DNA of 64,000 nt, from the NCBI RefSeq assembly GCF_016629665.1, contig NZ_JAEPRQ010000012.1, positions 1-64,000 on the forward strand, written 5' to 3'. The notes beneath the pieces are model-generated. The model was not told where the DNA came from and did no database searches. It worked only from the letters and a program-made list of their open reading frames with translations. Each line of letters begins with the position of its first letter. Position 1 is the first letter of the stretch. Shown one piece after another: positions 1 to 8,297 of the stretch. The DNA is from Paracoccus caeni (GTDB lineage: Bacteria > Pseudomonadota > Alphaproteobacteria > Rhodobacterales > Rhodobacteraceae). The translations under genes were made by a program, and so were the position numbers.

Positions 1-352
1 GTAGCGCTTTCAGGCTGATGCGGAAGGGTGGTAGCAAAAAGCGACTCCAACGCCCGGCTACGACCGGCTGCTCCGGCGGATTGCTGCTGCCACGCCGCCC
101 CGCTGTCGGTCGGCTTTCCGCACAACTCGCCGAACCCATTGCAACTGCGATGGCGGGAACCACTGCGATAGATGAGGTCTCCATACTTCTCGCCTTCGCG
201 TCAAAGCTGTCAGACATACACGGGCTTGGCAGATCCACCGCCGCGCAAGGGCTGCCCTGCGTGCTGGACAAACAAGTTATGGAGCCGCCTTCTAATCAGC
301 CTGCCACCGTCAGAGATAGTGGTATTCCATGACTTGGCCAGCCTTCGGGATA

Positions 353-595
353 TCAACGGTCACGGAAATGATCCTCTAGGCCCTTATCCAAGATTTTGCC
401 AAGCTCTTCCGACATCTCGGCCACATCAACAGCAATCTGATGATAGGCTCTTCCCGTGAGCGCCTCGTAGCGTTCCATCGACATGACAACATAGCGAAGC
501 TTGCGATGCCCGGTTATGGCGACCGGAGCGACGGTCGCGGCCTCGAATAGATCGCCTGCCGTCCGGGTTAGGTCTGCTGCTTCGAACTCTCGCAT
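353..595 (-). CDS. Phd/YefM-family antitoxin, apparently orphan
   Basis: An 80-residue protein with the N-terminal pattern of the prevent-host-death antitoxins: a short DNA-binding region, then a stretch around residues 28-48 (KLRYVVMSMERYEALTG) that matches the YefM/Phd 'vvms...yeal' core. The C-terminus is acidic and amphipathic, as expected for the toxin-wrapping tail. A GGAGGG ribosome site lies just upstream of the ATG. Such proteins neutralise a RelE/Doc/VapC-type toxin and repress their own promoter. The partner normally follows directly, but on the minus strand below position 353 there is only an ATG followed by five codons and a stop, with no toxin-sized frame. I infer that the toxin gene was lost or lies elsewhere. 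Family assignment is fairly secure; the cognate toxin is unknown. Confidence 0.7.
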   Translation of the reverse strand: MREFEAADLTRTAGDLFEAATVAPVAITGHRKLRYVVMSMERYEALTGRAYHQIAVDVAEMSEELGKILDKGLEDHFRDR

Positions 596-622
596 CGGGC
601 CCTCCGTCTGTTAGAATAACAA

Positions 623-649
623 GAATATACAGAAATTCTTAATATTCTG
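623..649. promoter_or_regulatory. Palindromic operator upstream of the antitoxin gene
   Basis: AGAATAT at 623-629 is mirrored by ATATTCT at 643-649, and the centre (632-640) is itself the palindrome AGAAATTCT. All arms share one centre at 636. The site ends 28 bases upstream of the antitoxin ATG in an AT-rich promoter-like stretch, where Phd/YefM autorepressors normally bind. The symmetry is seen directly; its role as the antitoxin operator is inferred. Confidence 0.6.
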
Positions 650-744
650 CATGACTGCCTGTTTAGCATTTGATCCTCATCCGACGCACGAGTTTTGATC
701 TGAAACCGGGCGATAACACCGCATGTTGCGTATTGGCCTTCCTC

Positions 745-852
745 GAAGCTGCCGCCCGGCGTGGTCTACTTCAGCAGCATCGAAACTGATAGCAGGCCCA
801 GGCAGTAGCTTAAATCAGCCGGAAATTTGTCCATAAGTTGGGGAGTAGGTCA
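745..852 (+). mobile_element. 3' remnant of an IS3-family element
   Basis: This stretch resembles the last ~100 bases of the intact IS3-family element at 52353-53619: the end of orfB (GTGGTCTACTTCA, ...CATCGAAACTGAT, AGGCAGTAGCTTAAAT) followed by a right-end repeat finishing in GGGGAGTAGGTCA. Reading it in the orfB frame shows several changes relative to the intact copy, including a broken C-terminus. Nothing of the 5' part is present. It is a decayed fragment marking an old insertion next to the toxin locus. The neighbouring sequence from 650 to 1023 holds no convincing gene. Confidence 0.75.
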
Positions 853-1023
853 GATCGTTTCCGCCGACGCGTTGTCATAGCTGCGGTGGACGCCAATCCA
901 TCCCTTCAGCAGCATCGCCACTTGCTACAGAAAACTCCGCTTGCGTGACCAGGAGGTGCGCAGCATTGCTGAGCTGGCACGGCCGCTCAAGGGCAGTCAG
1001 AACACCATCCGCCGAGCGTAGCG

Positions 1024-1473
1024 TCAGCCCTCCAGCGGATAGTTCAGCGTAGAAGACGGACGCCACTGCACGGCGCCCGAGAGCACCGTCGGGTTGCGGG
1101 CGAAGTCCTCAAGCACGCGAGCCGCAATCTCGCCCGACACGCAGGACCCAACACAGACCGCGTCCTCGACCGGGTGATCAATGAACTCGTCCAGCCGCGA
1201 GGCGTCGCCGACCGATACCATTTCTCTCTGATCCCGGATCGCCTCGCCACCTTTACGGAACCACATTATCGAGAAGCCGTAGGGGTCGGCCCAAATTATG
1301 CCCAATCTCAGATCCGGAATTTCTGGCGGCGGTGCTTTCGGGCGGATGAGCAAAACCGAAAGCTTTCTCCAGATTCCCAAGTCGGTGGTGAGAAGCGCTT
1401 GGCGGACAGCCTCATAGACGCCAAGCGGTGATTGGCGGGGCCATAGCTCTGCTGTAGTAAGCTCATACATCAT
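1024..1473 (-). CDS. Probable immunity protein for the deaminase toxin (Imm1-like)
   Basis: 149 residues from the ATG at 1473, which lies two bases after the toxin stop codon; a longer frame would start inside the toxin gene and is less likely. The position immediately downstream of a polymorphic toxin, on the same strand, is the standard place for the cognate immunity gene. The protein is acidic and soluble, without signal peptide or membrane segments. The conserved-looking segments LRLGIIWADPYGFSIMWF and the C-terminal FARNPTVLSGAVQWRP recall the Imm1 group found next to deaminase toxins, but I assign this from context and overall look rather than a strict motif. Its predicted job is to bind and block the deaminase domain in the cytoplasm. 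Confidence 0.6.
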   Translation of the reverse strand: MMYELTTAELWPRQSPLGVYEAVRQALLTTDLGIWRKLSVLLIRPKAPPPEIPDLRLGIIWADPYGFSIMWFRKGGEAIRDQREMVSVGDASRLDEFIDHPVEDAVCVGSCVSGEIAARVLEDFARNPTVLSGAVQWRPSSTLNYPLEG

Positions 1474-1474
1474 T

Positions 1475-4400
1475 TCAAACCCCCACCAGCTGTCCACCTT
1501 CAAACGTGTAGACATTCCCATCCGCCGTCTCGATGGTCAGCGTTTCAATGCCCATCTCCTGTGCGAGACGTCCAAGCTCGCTCTTGCAATTAAAGCAAGG
1601 TTCACGATCCACGTAGATCGTCACCTCGCTGTAGCCATCCGGCAGCTTGGTCCCTGGTGCGCCAGGCAGGCCCGTGACCGGGTCTCTTGTGACCTCGGCA
1701 TGCATGTTCATCAACGCATTAGCCTCGGCGTGGAACATCGTTGAACGATCGAGGCGCTCGGACGGATGGGTACTATAACCGAGCTGATCGGCCCAGCTGC
1801 GTTGCAGTGCCGTGCCTTCGCCTTCGCTATAGTTGTGCGAATTGACGCCAGAATAGACTTGGCCGTCTGGCCCGATGACCACGCCCGCAGTCCCGTTGTT
1901 CGTGCCGCCGGCGTTCGAGATCGGCGGGCTGGCCCCGGTGCGCATCGCCTCGACGGCGTCGAACGCCCGGTCGCGGTTGGTGGTCCCGGTCGAATTATCG
2001 TAGCCTTGCTGCGCGGAGGACGACAGGTCGCCGACGCTATGGTTGCCACGCGGCGGCTTGTGGTGAAGCGAGACCGTCGCGCCCTCAGCGCCGATCTGCA
2101 CCACCAGCCCCGGTGTGTTCGCGCCAGAATCAACCCGCCGGATTTCCAGAAGATCTTTGAGGTCAGCTGGCGTCAGTGGCCCATCCCGGCTCAGCAGCTG
2201 ATTGATCCGCGCCTCGCTGCCCGGCGCCCGGACGATCTGGTAATCGGCGGAGTTCAAATGCTCGGTTTCCGGCCGACTGCTGTTGTAATCCGCGATAATG
2301 GTGGCAAGGTCGAGCCCGGCCCGCTCGGCCAGTTGGTTGCCAGTCGAAAGCCGCGCAACCCAGCCGTTTGGGTCGGCCTCGGCATTGGCCATGCGGTTCT
2401 GCTGAAAATCTAGCGCCTGACCCAACTCCTCGCGCCGGGCGTTGATGGCACCCATCTCAGCGGCGGTGAGGTTCGTTCCGGCCGCCCGCTCGGCCAGCTG
2501 GCCCAGTTCTGTGTCGATCTTCTGCAGTTCGAACTGGGCTTCCCAAGCTGCCGTACCCGGCCGGGGTGCGTCGCCGGTGCCCTGAAGCAGCCCCTGCAGC
2601 CGAGCGGACAGGTTGGTCGTCCGCTCCATCTCGGCGGCGATACCGGAATGGAAGGCGATCTCCTCGCGGGTGGCATTGGGACCAGCCTCGAGCCAATAGC
2701 GGCGTCCACCAGTGGCGGTTGCCTCGTGCCTGACCCGCACCTCACTACCCATGTCGGCATTCTGCTGCACCGCATACGGTGTGCCGAACTGCAGCTGATT
2801 TGCCGTGGCGTTGAAGTTATAGGCATCACTGAACTTGCCGCCGCCGACCCTAGCGCTGGCGGTGGTGACGCCACCCCAAAAGGCGAGGTTTAGCATTGCG
2901 CTCGCCCGGTCGCCGGTCGACATCTGGTCCCAGTTGGTCACCAACTGGCCGAACTGGTGACCGACGACGGCGGTATCGGCCGCCGTTCCGGTAACGTTCG
3001 CGGCGGCAAAGCCACGTGCGGCGACGGCGCCCATGCGACCGGCACCGAACAGCGCCCCGGCCCCGCCGACCGCACTTGCTCCACTGGCGACGAGTTCCAG
3101 CCACTGTCCGCGCGTTTCGGGATCGCTCAGATCGGTCAGATCATGGCCCTTGTCGGCGCGATCGGCGATGTCGATGCCGACCTGCGTGGCCTGCCAGCCC
3201 GCAGCACCGACACCCCCGGCCAGCAGGATCGCGCCCGCGGTACCTCCCGTTCCCACCACAAGCACGCCGAGCGCTGCGATGCCCGCGGCCATGGCGATGC
3301 CGTTACCGACATTCCGCACATGCTCCCAAGTCGTATCGGCGACATCGGGGGTGTTGCCGGTGACGATACTGTCATTCACCAGGTTCAGGCTCTCAACATA
3401 GGCCATCTCGCCTTCCGGCAGCTCGTTGGTCTGCTCCCAGTCGGCAACACTGTCATACTGATTGCCTTCGTGATCGACGATTCGCGTCCCGTCCTCAGTC
3501 TCAATCCGGAAGACTGGGACTGTCATCGCCCCCTCGCCCTGCTTGGTCACGGTGACCGGCACGATTTGCATGTCAACTGGCTCGCGCCCGCCATTCGCGG
3601 CGGTCAGCGCTTCGACAACATTGTTGATCTGCTCGTTGTCGGCGCCGTAGAACTGGTAGTTGACCCCTTGGTCCATCCAGCTGTCATCGCCTTCAGGCGG
3701 CAGGTTGTCCGGCTGGACACCCATTGACTGACCGATGGCGTTGCGCAGCGCCTCTCCGGCAAGCTGTTCGGTCCCGGTTCCGCGCGAGCGGTAAGCAGCG
3801 GTCGCTGTCTCACCCAGCCACTCTGCCACAACTGGGCTTTCCAGCCCATCGGCGGTGGAGTCGACAGTGAACGCGGGATCGGTGGCCATCTGCTGCGCCA
3901 AAGCCAGCCGCAGTTCCGGCGGCTGTTGATCGCCCAGGACCGTGTAGGCCATGTGCGACCCGCCTTGCAGGATGTATTCCATGCGCTCGATGGCGGCATC
4001 GCGCGTAAGAACGTCGAAAGGTGTGTCACCGGGGTTGTAGACCGCGCCGAGTGCGCGGCCCATCTGCCGATACCATTCGCTGTCGCGCATTCCGGAATCG
4101 TCAAAGGACTGCACCAGCATCGCCTCGACCATCGGCTTCGCCATAGCAAGATCGACTCGGCCATCGGCGACTGCAGCTAGAAGCGGGGCCTGTTCGCTGC
4201 TCTCCCACGTGGCCGCAATGACGCCGAGGCGCGTCTCCGCGCCCTCGAAGGCTTCAATTACGGCGACAGGATTGGTCTGTGCTGCATCGCGGATCACGGC
4301 GGCGTCCAGTGCGCTGCGGTCGTAATCGGCGTCGGTCTCGCCCCGCGCCACCGATGCGGCCTCGCTTGCGCCAACCGCATTCGCCGCGGCTGTGTTGAGC

Positions 4401-4930
4401 GCGCTTACCACCTGTGGATGGCCCTCGATCCCGTTGTCAGGGTTTGGCGCTAAAGCTGCCTGAGCATCGTTCCAAGCGTCGACGTTGTCCGTCTCACTCC
4501 ATGCAGCAAAGGCTTGCTGTGCCAGGTAGTTGCGTTCCTGCGGAGTCAGCGGACCAAGGTCACCTTCGCTCGTCAGGGCGGCGGTTATATTGTCACCTCC
4601 TTTCTGCTCGTCGTGGGCACCTAGACCAAAAAATCCGTCGTTTCGACGCGTCTCATTAGCGTGTTCGTCCACGAAACGGTCGATCTCAGCTTGCCGCTCT
4701 GGGCTGATCCCAGGTGTTATCTGGACTGCCGCGGCCTCGGGATCGGGACCGGTTTGTGCAGGCTGCTGCGGACTAGGTGCCGGCGTTGGTTGCTGGGGCG
4801 CGTGGGCAGATGAAGGTTGAGGTGACGGAGCGTGGATCTGCCGGGCGGTCGGTTCAGCAGTCCGATGGGGCCTCTGCGCGGGCGGCTCGGGACGCTTGGG
4901 AAAGGGCCGGGGAACGGGTTCAATGCCCAT
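1475..4930 (-). CDS. Polymorphic toxin with C-terminal zinc-dependent deaminase domain
   Basis: 1151 residues. The N-terminus (about 1-65) is rich in proline and has no signal peptide. Residues ~80-520 form a long soluble scaffold like the DUF4781 region of alphaproteobacterial polymorphic toxins. Residues ~540-600 carry glycine/alanine-rich hydrophobic helices (MAAGIAALGVLVVGTGG) suited to membrane passage. The last ~140 residues hold the toxin tip: HAE at ~1067-1069 and PCFNC at ~1111-1115 are the zinc ligands and catalytic glutamate of the cytidine-deaminase fold, in the arrangement used by bacterial nucleic-acid deaminase toxins. The immunity gene follows at once. The delivery route is not shown by the neighbours. 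The target (DNA, RNA or free nucleoside; cytosine or adenine) cannot be read from sequence. Confidence 0.82.
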   Translation of the reverse strand: MGIEPVPRPFPKRPEPPAQRPHRTAEPTARQIHAPSPQPSSAHAPQQPTPAPSPQQPAQTGPDPEAAAVQITPGISPERQAEIDRFVDEHANETRRNDGFFGLGAHDEQKGGDNITAALTSEGDLGPLTPQERNYLAQQAFAAWSETDNVDAWNDAQAALAPNPDNGIEGHPQVVSALNTAAANAVGASEAASVARGETDADYDRSALDAAVIRDAAQTNPVAVIEAFEGAETRLGVIAATWESSEQAPLLAAVADGRVDLAMAKPMVEAMLVQSFDDSGMRDSEWYRQMGRALGAVYNPGDTPFDVLTRDAAIERMEYILQGGSHMAYTVLGDQQPPELRLALAQQMATDPAFTVDSTADGLESPVVAEWLGETATAAYRSRGTGTEQLAGEALRNAIGQSMGVQPDNLPPEGDDSWMDQGVNYQFYGADNEQINNVVEALTAANGGREPVDMQIVPVTVTKQGEGAMTVPVFRIETEDGTRIVDHEGNQYDSVADWEQTNELPEGEMAYVESLNLVNDSIVTGNTPDVADTTWEHVRNVGNGIAMAAGIAALGVLVVGTGGTAGAILLAGGVGAAGWQATQVGIDIADRADKGHDLTDLSDPETRGQWLELVASGASAVGGAGALFGAGRMGAVAARGFAAANVTGTAADTAVVGHQFGQLVTNWDQMSTGDRASAMLNLAFWGGVTTASARVGGGKFSDAYNFNATANQLQFGTPYAVQQNADMGSEVRVRHEATATGGRRYWLEAGPNATREEIAFHSGIAAEMERTTNLSARLQGLLQGTGDAPRPGTAAWEAQFELQKIDTELGQLAERAAGTNLTAAEMGAINARREELGQALDFQQNRMANAEADPNGWVARLSTGNQLAERAGLDLATIIADYNSSRPETEHLNSADYQIVRAPGSEARINQLLSRDGPLTPADLKDLLEIRRVDSGANTPGLVVQIGAEGATVSLHHKPPRGNHSVGDLSSSAQQGYDNSTGTTNRDRAFDAVEAMRTGASPPISNAGGTNNGTAGVVIGPDGQVYSGVNSHNYSEGEGTALQRSWADQLGYSTHPSERLDRSTMFHAEANALMNMHAEVTRDPVTGLPGAPGTKLPDGYSEVTIYVDREPCFNCKSELGRLAQEMGIETLTIETADGNVYTFEGGQLVGV

Positions 4931-5242
4931 GGAGATACTCCAAGTCGTATAAACGGCAGAAAATCGCGGCTATCACACTTTAATAGTTAACTGGCATTAG
5001 GTCAGTTCTATGAAAAACGTTCGGACGTTCGACGCTCCGATCCAGCGCTGGCAAAGTTTTGCCACAGACCCCCACTCCACTCGGCAGGAAGTCGCTCTTG
5101 GGTCTGCTTTAGCCTGGGAAAGACGACTGGCGCACACGTCACTTTGTCTTCTGAAGAGTGCCTGTAAGCCCGCTCCGCACAGCTAGTATACACCGGCCAC
5201 CGTTGGTCGATCAGGTGGCCGGACGGTATGCCTTTCAATCCA
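4931..5242. other. Intergenic stretch, no gene recognised
   Basis: About 310 bases between the toxin start and the dehydrogenase stop. The first ~60 bases are AT-rich and probably hold the toxin promoter. A 76-codon frame on the minus strand has no recognisable domain and no ribosome site, and is not called. Confidence 0.5.
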
Positions 5243-6295
5243 TCAGTCAGGCGCCTCGACTAGGATCTTGACGTGGGACTTCTCTGAGACCAGGGCTTCG
5301 AAGCCCTCCGCCACGATGTCGTCAAGCGCGATGCGCTTGGTGACGAGCTGGTCTGCGCTGAAGTAACCTTGTGTCATGAGCGCCATGACCGCGGGGTAGA
5401 CATTGCGATAGGCGATGGTCCCCTGCAGCTGGCGTTCCTTGAGAACGGCCGTGTTGGGTTGGAAGGATGCCTCCTTCTCCCAGATCGACACAATCAGGAC
5501 CTGTCCTTCGTGGCGGGTGGCGTCGATGCACTGAGGCAGCACCTGTGGGACCCCCGTCACCTCGAAGGCGACGTTCACCCCTCCGGTGGCGGCACGGATG
5601 GTGTCGACCGCGTCGCTCTCCGTCGGGTCGATGACCGAGGTCGCGCCCAGATCGAGCGCCTTCTGGCGACGCACCTCGGATGGCTCGACCACATGGATTT
5701 CCGACGCACCCGCGACACGCAGCGCTTCGACCACCAAAAGGCCGATTGGCCCGGCACCGAAGACGGCCGCCTTGTCACCCGCCTTGATCCTGGACAGCCG
5801 GACGGCGTGGAGGGCAACGGCAGCCGGCTCGACCAGGGCGCCCTGTTCCATCGACAGGTCATCGGGCATCTTGTGGACCATGCGCGCGGGCACGACGCTG
5901 TGCGCGGCGAAACCGCCATGGCCGCCGGACAGGCCGACGAAGCCGAGGCTGTCGCAGAGGTTGTACTTGCCCTCCAGGCAGGCCGGACAGGTCCCGCAGG
6001 CAAAGATCGGCTCGATCGCGACGCGGTCGCCGATCGCGAGGTCGGTGACGCCGTCGCCCAGCTCGGTGACCGTGCCGCAATACTCATGTCCCATGGTGAT
6101 CGGCGCCTTGTCGTGGCTCAGGGGGTGGTCTTCGTCCACGGGCACGAAGATCGGCCCCGCCAGGTATTCGTGCAGATCGCTGCCGCAGATCCCGGTCCAC
6201 GCCACCTTGATCCCAACGTCTCCCGGGCCGGGTTTCGGCGCCGGGATGTCCTCGACGCGGATGTCCTTCACGCCATGCCAACGTGCTGCTTTCAT
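5243..6295 (-). CDS. 2,3-butanediol dehydrogenase-type zinc alcohol dehydrogenase
   Basis: 350 residues, the usual length for the medium-chain zinc dehydrogenases. Catalytic zinc ligands are visible as Cys37 (GICGSDLHEY) and the GHE at 70-71. The structural zinc loop is the four-cysteine segment ACGTCPACLEGKYNLC near 99-114. The NAD(H)-binding Rossmann motif is VFGAGPIGLLVVEAL at ~175-190, followed by the VVEPS strand. The N-terminal pattern (GPI.VP..DHPLS....PITMGHE) is that of (R,R)-butanediol/acetoin dehydrogenases, which interconvert 2,3-butanediol and acetoin, although polyol or sorbitol substrates cannot be excluded. It lies 62 bases after the monooxygenase gene on the same strand, so the two probably form one transcript controlled by the AcoR-like regulator, a pairing that fits acetoin or diol metabolism. 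Confidence 0.85.
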   Translation of the reverse strand: MKAARWHGVKDIRVEDIPAPKPGPGDVGIKVAWTGICGSDLHEYLAGPIFVPVDEDHPLSHDKAPITMGHEYCGTVTELGDGVTDLAIGDRVAIEPIFACGTCPACLEGKYNLCDSLGFVGLSGGHGGFAAHSVVPARMVHKMPDDLSMEQGALVEPAAVALHAVRLSRIKAGDKAAVFGAGPIGLLVVEALRVAGASEIHVVEPSEVRRQKALDLGATSVIDPTESDAVDTIRAATGGVNVAFEVTGVPQVLPQCIDATRHEGQVLIVSIWEKEASFQPNTAVLKERQLQGTIAYRNVYPAVMALMTQGYFSADQLVTKRIALDDIVAEGFEALVSEKSHVKILVEAPD

Positions 6296-6357
6296 GTCTT
6301 TTCTCCGATGTCAGAAAGGGTACGCCCGGCGGGAGGAGAGGCCGGGCGCGTGGTGCA

Positions 6358-8157
6358 TCACGACAGGTGATGCACCTGCTGAAGGCCGTAGACAGGGGTG
6401 TCGATGCCTTCCATCCGGGCCTTCAACTGAAGCGCCAGGTACAGCGAGTAGTGGCGCGACTGGTGCAGGTTGCCGCCGTGGAACCAGAGGTTCTCCTGCT
6501 GGGTCGGCTTCCACATGTTGCGCTGTTCGCCCTCCCAGGGGCCGGGATCCTTGGTGGTGTCGGAGCCAAGTCCCCAGACCTTGCCGACCTTGTCGGCCAC
6601 CTCCGGGCTGATGAGATCGGCAGCCCAGCCGTTCATGCTGCCGTAGCCCGTCGCCATCACCACCAGATCGGCATCGAGATGCGTGCCGTCCGACAGCACC
6701 ACGCCGGTTTCGTCGAAGCGCTCCACCTGTCCTTTCACCAGCTTCACCTCGCCGTCGATGATCAGCTGACTGGCACCCACGTCGATGTAGTAGCCGGACC
6801 CGCGGCGCAGGTACTTCATGAAGAGGCCCGAACCGTCATCGCCCCAGTCGAGATCGAAACCGGCCTTCTCGAGCCCGGCATAGAACTCGGCATCGCGCTC
6901 CTTCATCTGGTCGTAGAGCGGGATCTGGAACTCGTGCATGATCCGGTAGGGCAACGAGGCGAAAACCATGTCGGCCTTCTCGGTCGTCATGCCGCTGGCC
7001 ACGGCCTCCTCGGAGTAGAGCGCGCCAAGGCCGATCTCCATGAGACTGTCGGATTTCACGATATGGGTGGAAGACCGCTGCACCATCGTCACCTCCGCGT
7101 CCGCCTCCCAGAGCGCGGCGCAGATGTCGTGAGCGGAGTTGTTGGAGCCGACCACCACCACCTTCTTGCCGGTCCATTCATCCGGGCCGGAATGCTGCGA
7201 GGAATGCTGGATGGTGCCCTCGAAGCTCTCCATTCCCGGAAAGGTCGGCATGTTCGCCTTGCCCGACATGCCCGTCGCAAGCACCAGCTGGGTCGGCCGC
7301 AGAGTCACCTCCTCGCCGTCTCGGTTGACCTTGACCTCCCATGTGCCGCTGGCTTCGTCGTAGCTGGCCTTTTGCACCTCGGAGCGGGTCCAGTAATTGA
7401 TCTCCATGACCTTGGTGTACATCTCGAGCCAATCGCCCACCTTGTCCTTGGGCGTGAAGACCGGCCAGTTGTCCGGGAACTTGATGTAGGGCAGGTGGTC
7501 GTACCAGATCGGATCGTGCAGGCAGAGCGACTTGTACCTCGACCGCCACTGATCGCCGGGACGGTCGTGCTTGTCGAGCACGATGGTCGGAACGCCAAGC
7601 TGCCGCAGCCGTGCGCCAAGCGCGATGCCACCCTGACCGCCGCCGATGATCACGGTATAGGGCTGCTCGGTGTAGCCGAGCTCTGCTGCCTCCGCCTCGC
7701 GCTTTTCGGTCCATGACCTGCGGTTCTTGGAGGCGCCGTGCTCGGCCCCCATCGGGCGGCGTTTGCCCCGGCTTTCCTCAAAGCCCTTCAGCTCCTGCAG
7801 CGCGGTGAGCAGCGTCCAGATACGGCCATCTTTCATGCGCATCAGGCCCCAGCCCCTTCCAACGGCGGTCTCGAACGTGACCCAGGCGGTGATGACGCCG
7901 CCGTCCTCTGCAGGAAGCTCGCCCTGCTGGATTGCAAAGCTGCCGGGCGCCGTGTGTCTGAGCTGCGCCGCAAGCATGTCCTGCACACCTGCGGGCCCTT
8001 CCACGGTCTTGAGGTTCCAGGTCACGGCAACCAGGTCACGCCAGTAGCTGTCGGTGGCAAACAGGGCGCTGGCGGCCTGTGCGTCGCCCTCCTCCAGGGC
8101 GGCGTTCAGACGGTCCAGCGTGCCTTGCACCTGGCTTGTGATGGTCGAGTCGAGCAT
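6358..8157 (-). CDS. SnoaL-like domain fused to flavin-dependent monooxygenase
   Basis: 599 residues. Residues 1-~135 look like a SnoaL/NTF2-type small alpha+beta domain (ATDSYWRDLVAVTWNL, a typical 'W.D....W...' core). The rest is a flavin-containing monooxygenase of the YUCCA/Baeyer-Villiger kind: FAD site IIGGGQGGIALGARLRQLG near 172, an FMO-like FEGTIQHSSQHS motif, a second nucleotide site VVVVGSNNSAHD, and ATGYGSMNGW near the end. The enzyme should use FAD and NAD(P)H to oxygenate a carbonyl or heteroatom compound. A GAGGAGG ribosome site sits very close to the ATG. It is the first gene of the unit with the butanediol-type dehydrogenase. The substrate is unknown; oxidation of a ketone produced or consumed by the dehydrogenase is an inference. 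Confidence 0.82.
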   Translation of the reverse strand: MLDSTITSQVQGTLDRLNAALEEGDAQAASALFATDSYWRDLVAVTWNLKTVEGPAGVQDMLAAQLRHTAPGSFAIQQGELPAEDGGVITAWVTFETAVGRGWGLMRMKDGRIWTLLTALQELKGFEESRGKRRPMGAEHGASKNRRSWTEKREAEAAELGYTEQPYTVIIGGGQGGIALGARLRQLGVPTIVLDKHDRPGDQWRSRYKSLCLHDPIWYDHLPYIKFPDNWPVFTPKDKVGDWLEMYTKVMEINYWTRSEVQKASYDEASGTWEVKVNRDGEEVTLRPTQLVLATGMSGKANMPTFPGMESFEGTIQHSSQHSGPDEWTGKKVVVVGSNNSAHDICAALWEADAEVTMVQRSSTHIVKSDSLMEIGLGALYSEEAVASGMTTEKADMVFASLPYRIMHEFQIPLYDQMKERDAEFYAGLEKAGFDLDWGDDGSGLFMKYLRRGSGYYIDVGASQLIIDGEVKLVKGQVERFDETGVVLSDGTHLDADLVVMATGYGSMNGWAADLISPEVADKVGKVWGLGSDTTKDPGPWEGEQRNMWKPTQQENLWFHGGNLHQSRHYSLYLALQLKARMEGIDTPVYGLQQVHHLS

Positions 8158-8230
8158 TGCATATCCTCCTCATAGGCAATGTGATGAGGAGAGTGTGGCG
8201 AGCGCGCCCGCCCTTCGGCCACGTGAATCC

Positions 8231-8277
8231 GACAGTTTTGGCTGTCCCTGAGATTGCAGCACCGCAGCATGTTGCAA
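8231..8277. promoter_or_regulatory. Two dyad-symmetry elements upstream of the monooxygenase gene
   Basis: GACAG at 8231-8235 pairs with CTGTC at 8242-8246. A longer imperfect dyad, TTGCAGCA...TGTTGCAA, spans 8254-8277. Both lie 74-120 bases upstream of the monooxygenase start, where an activator would bind. No sigma-54 -24/-12 element (TGGC followed by TGC at the proper spacing) could be found in this interval. The repeats are seen; binding by the adjacent AcoR-like protein is inferred. Confidence 0.4.
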
Positions 8278-8297
8278 ACGCAACGCAGCGCAACGCG

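Noticed and set aside
18..332. 104-codon plus-strand frame at the left edge
   Set aside because: Low-information sequence, opposite to the antitoxin, no recognisable motif; a lost toxin would be on the other strand.
875..1066. 63-codon minus-strand frame overlapping the end of the immunity gene
   Set aside because: No ribosome site and no family; overlaps a better-supported gene.
5008..5238. 76-codon minus-strand frame between toxin and dehydrogenase
   Set aside because: No ribosome site, no family similarity, composition like degenerate intergenic DNA.
8158..8297. Possible sigma-54 promoter for the monooxygenase gene
   Set aside because: No TGGC and TGC pair at the required spacing was found on the minus strand.
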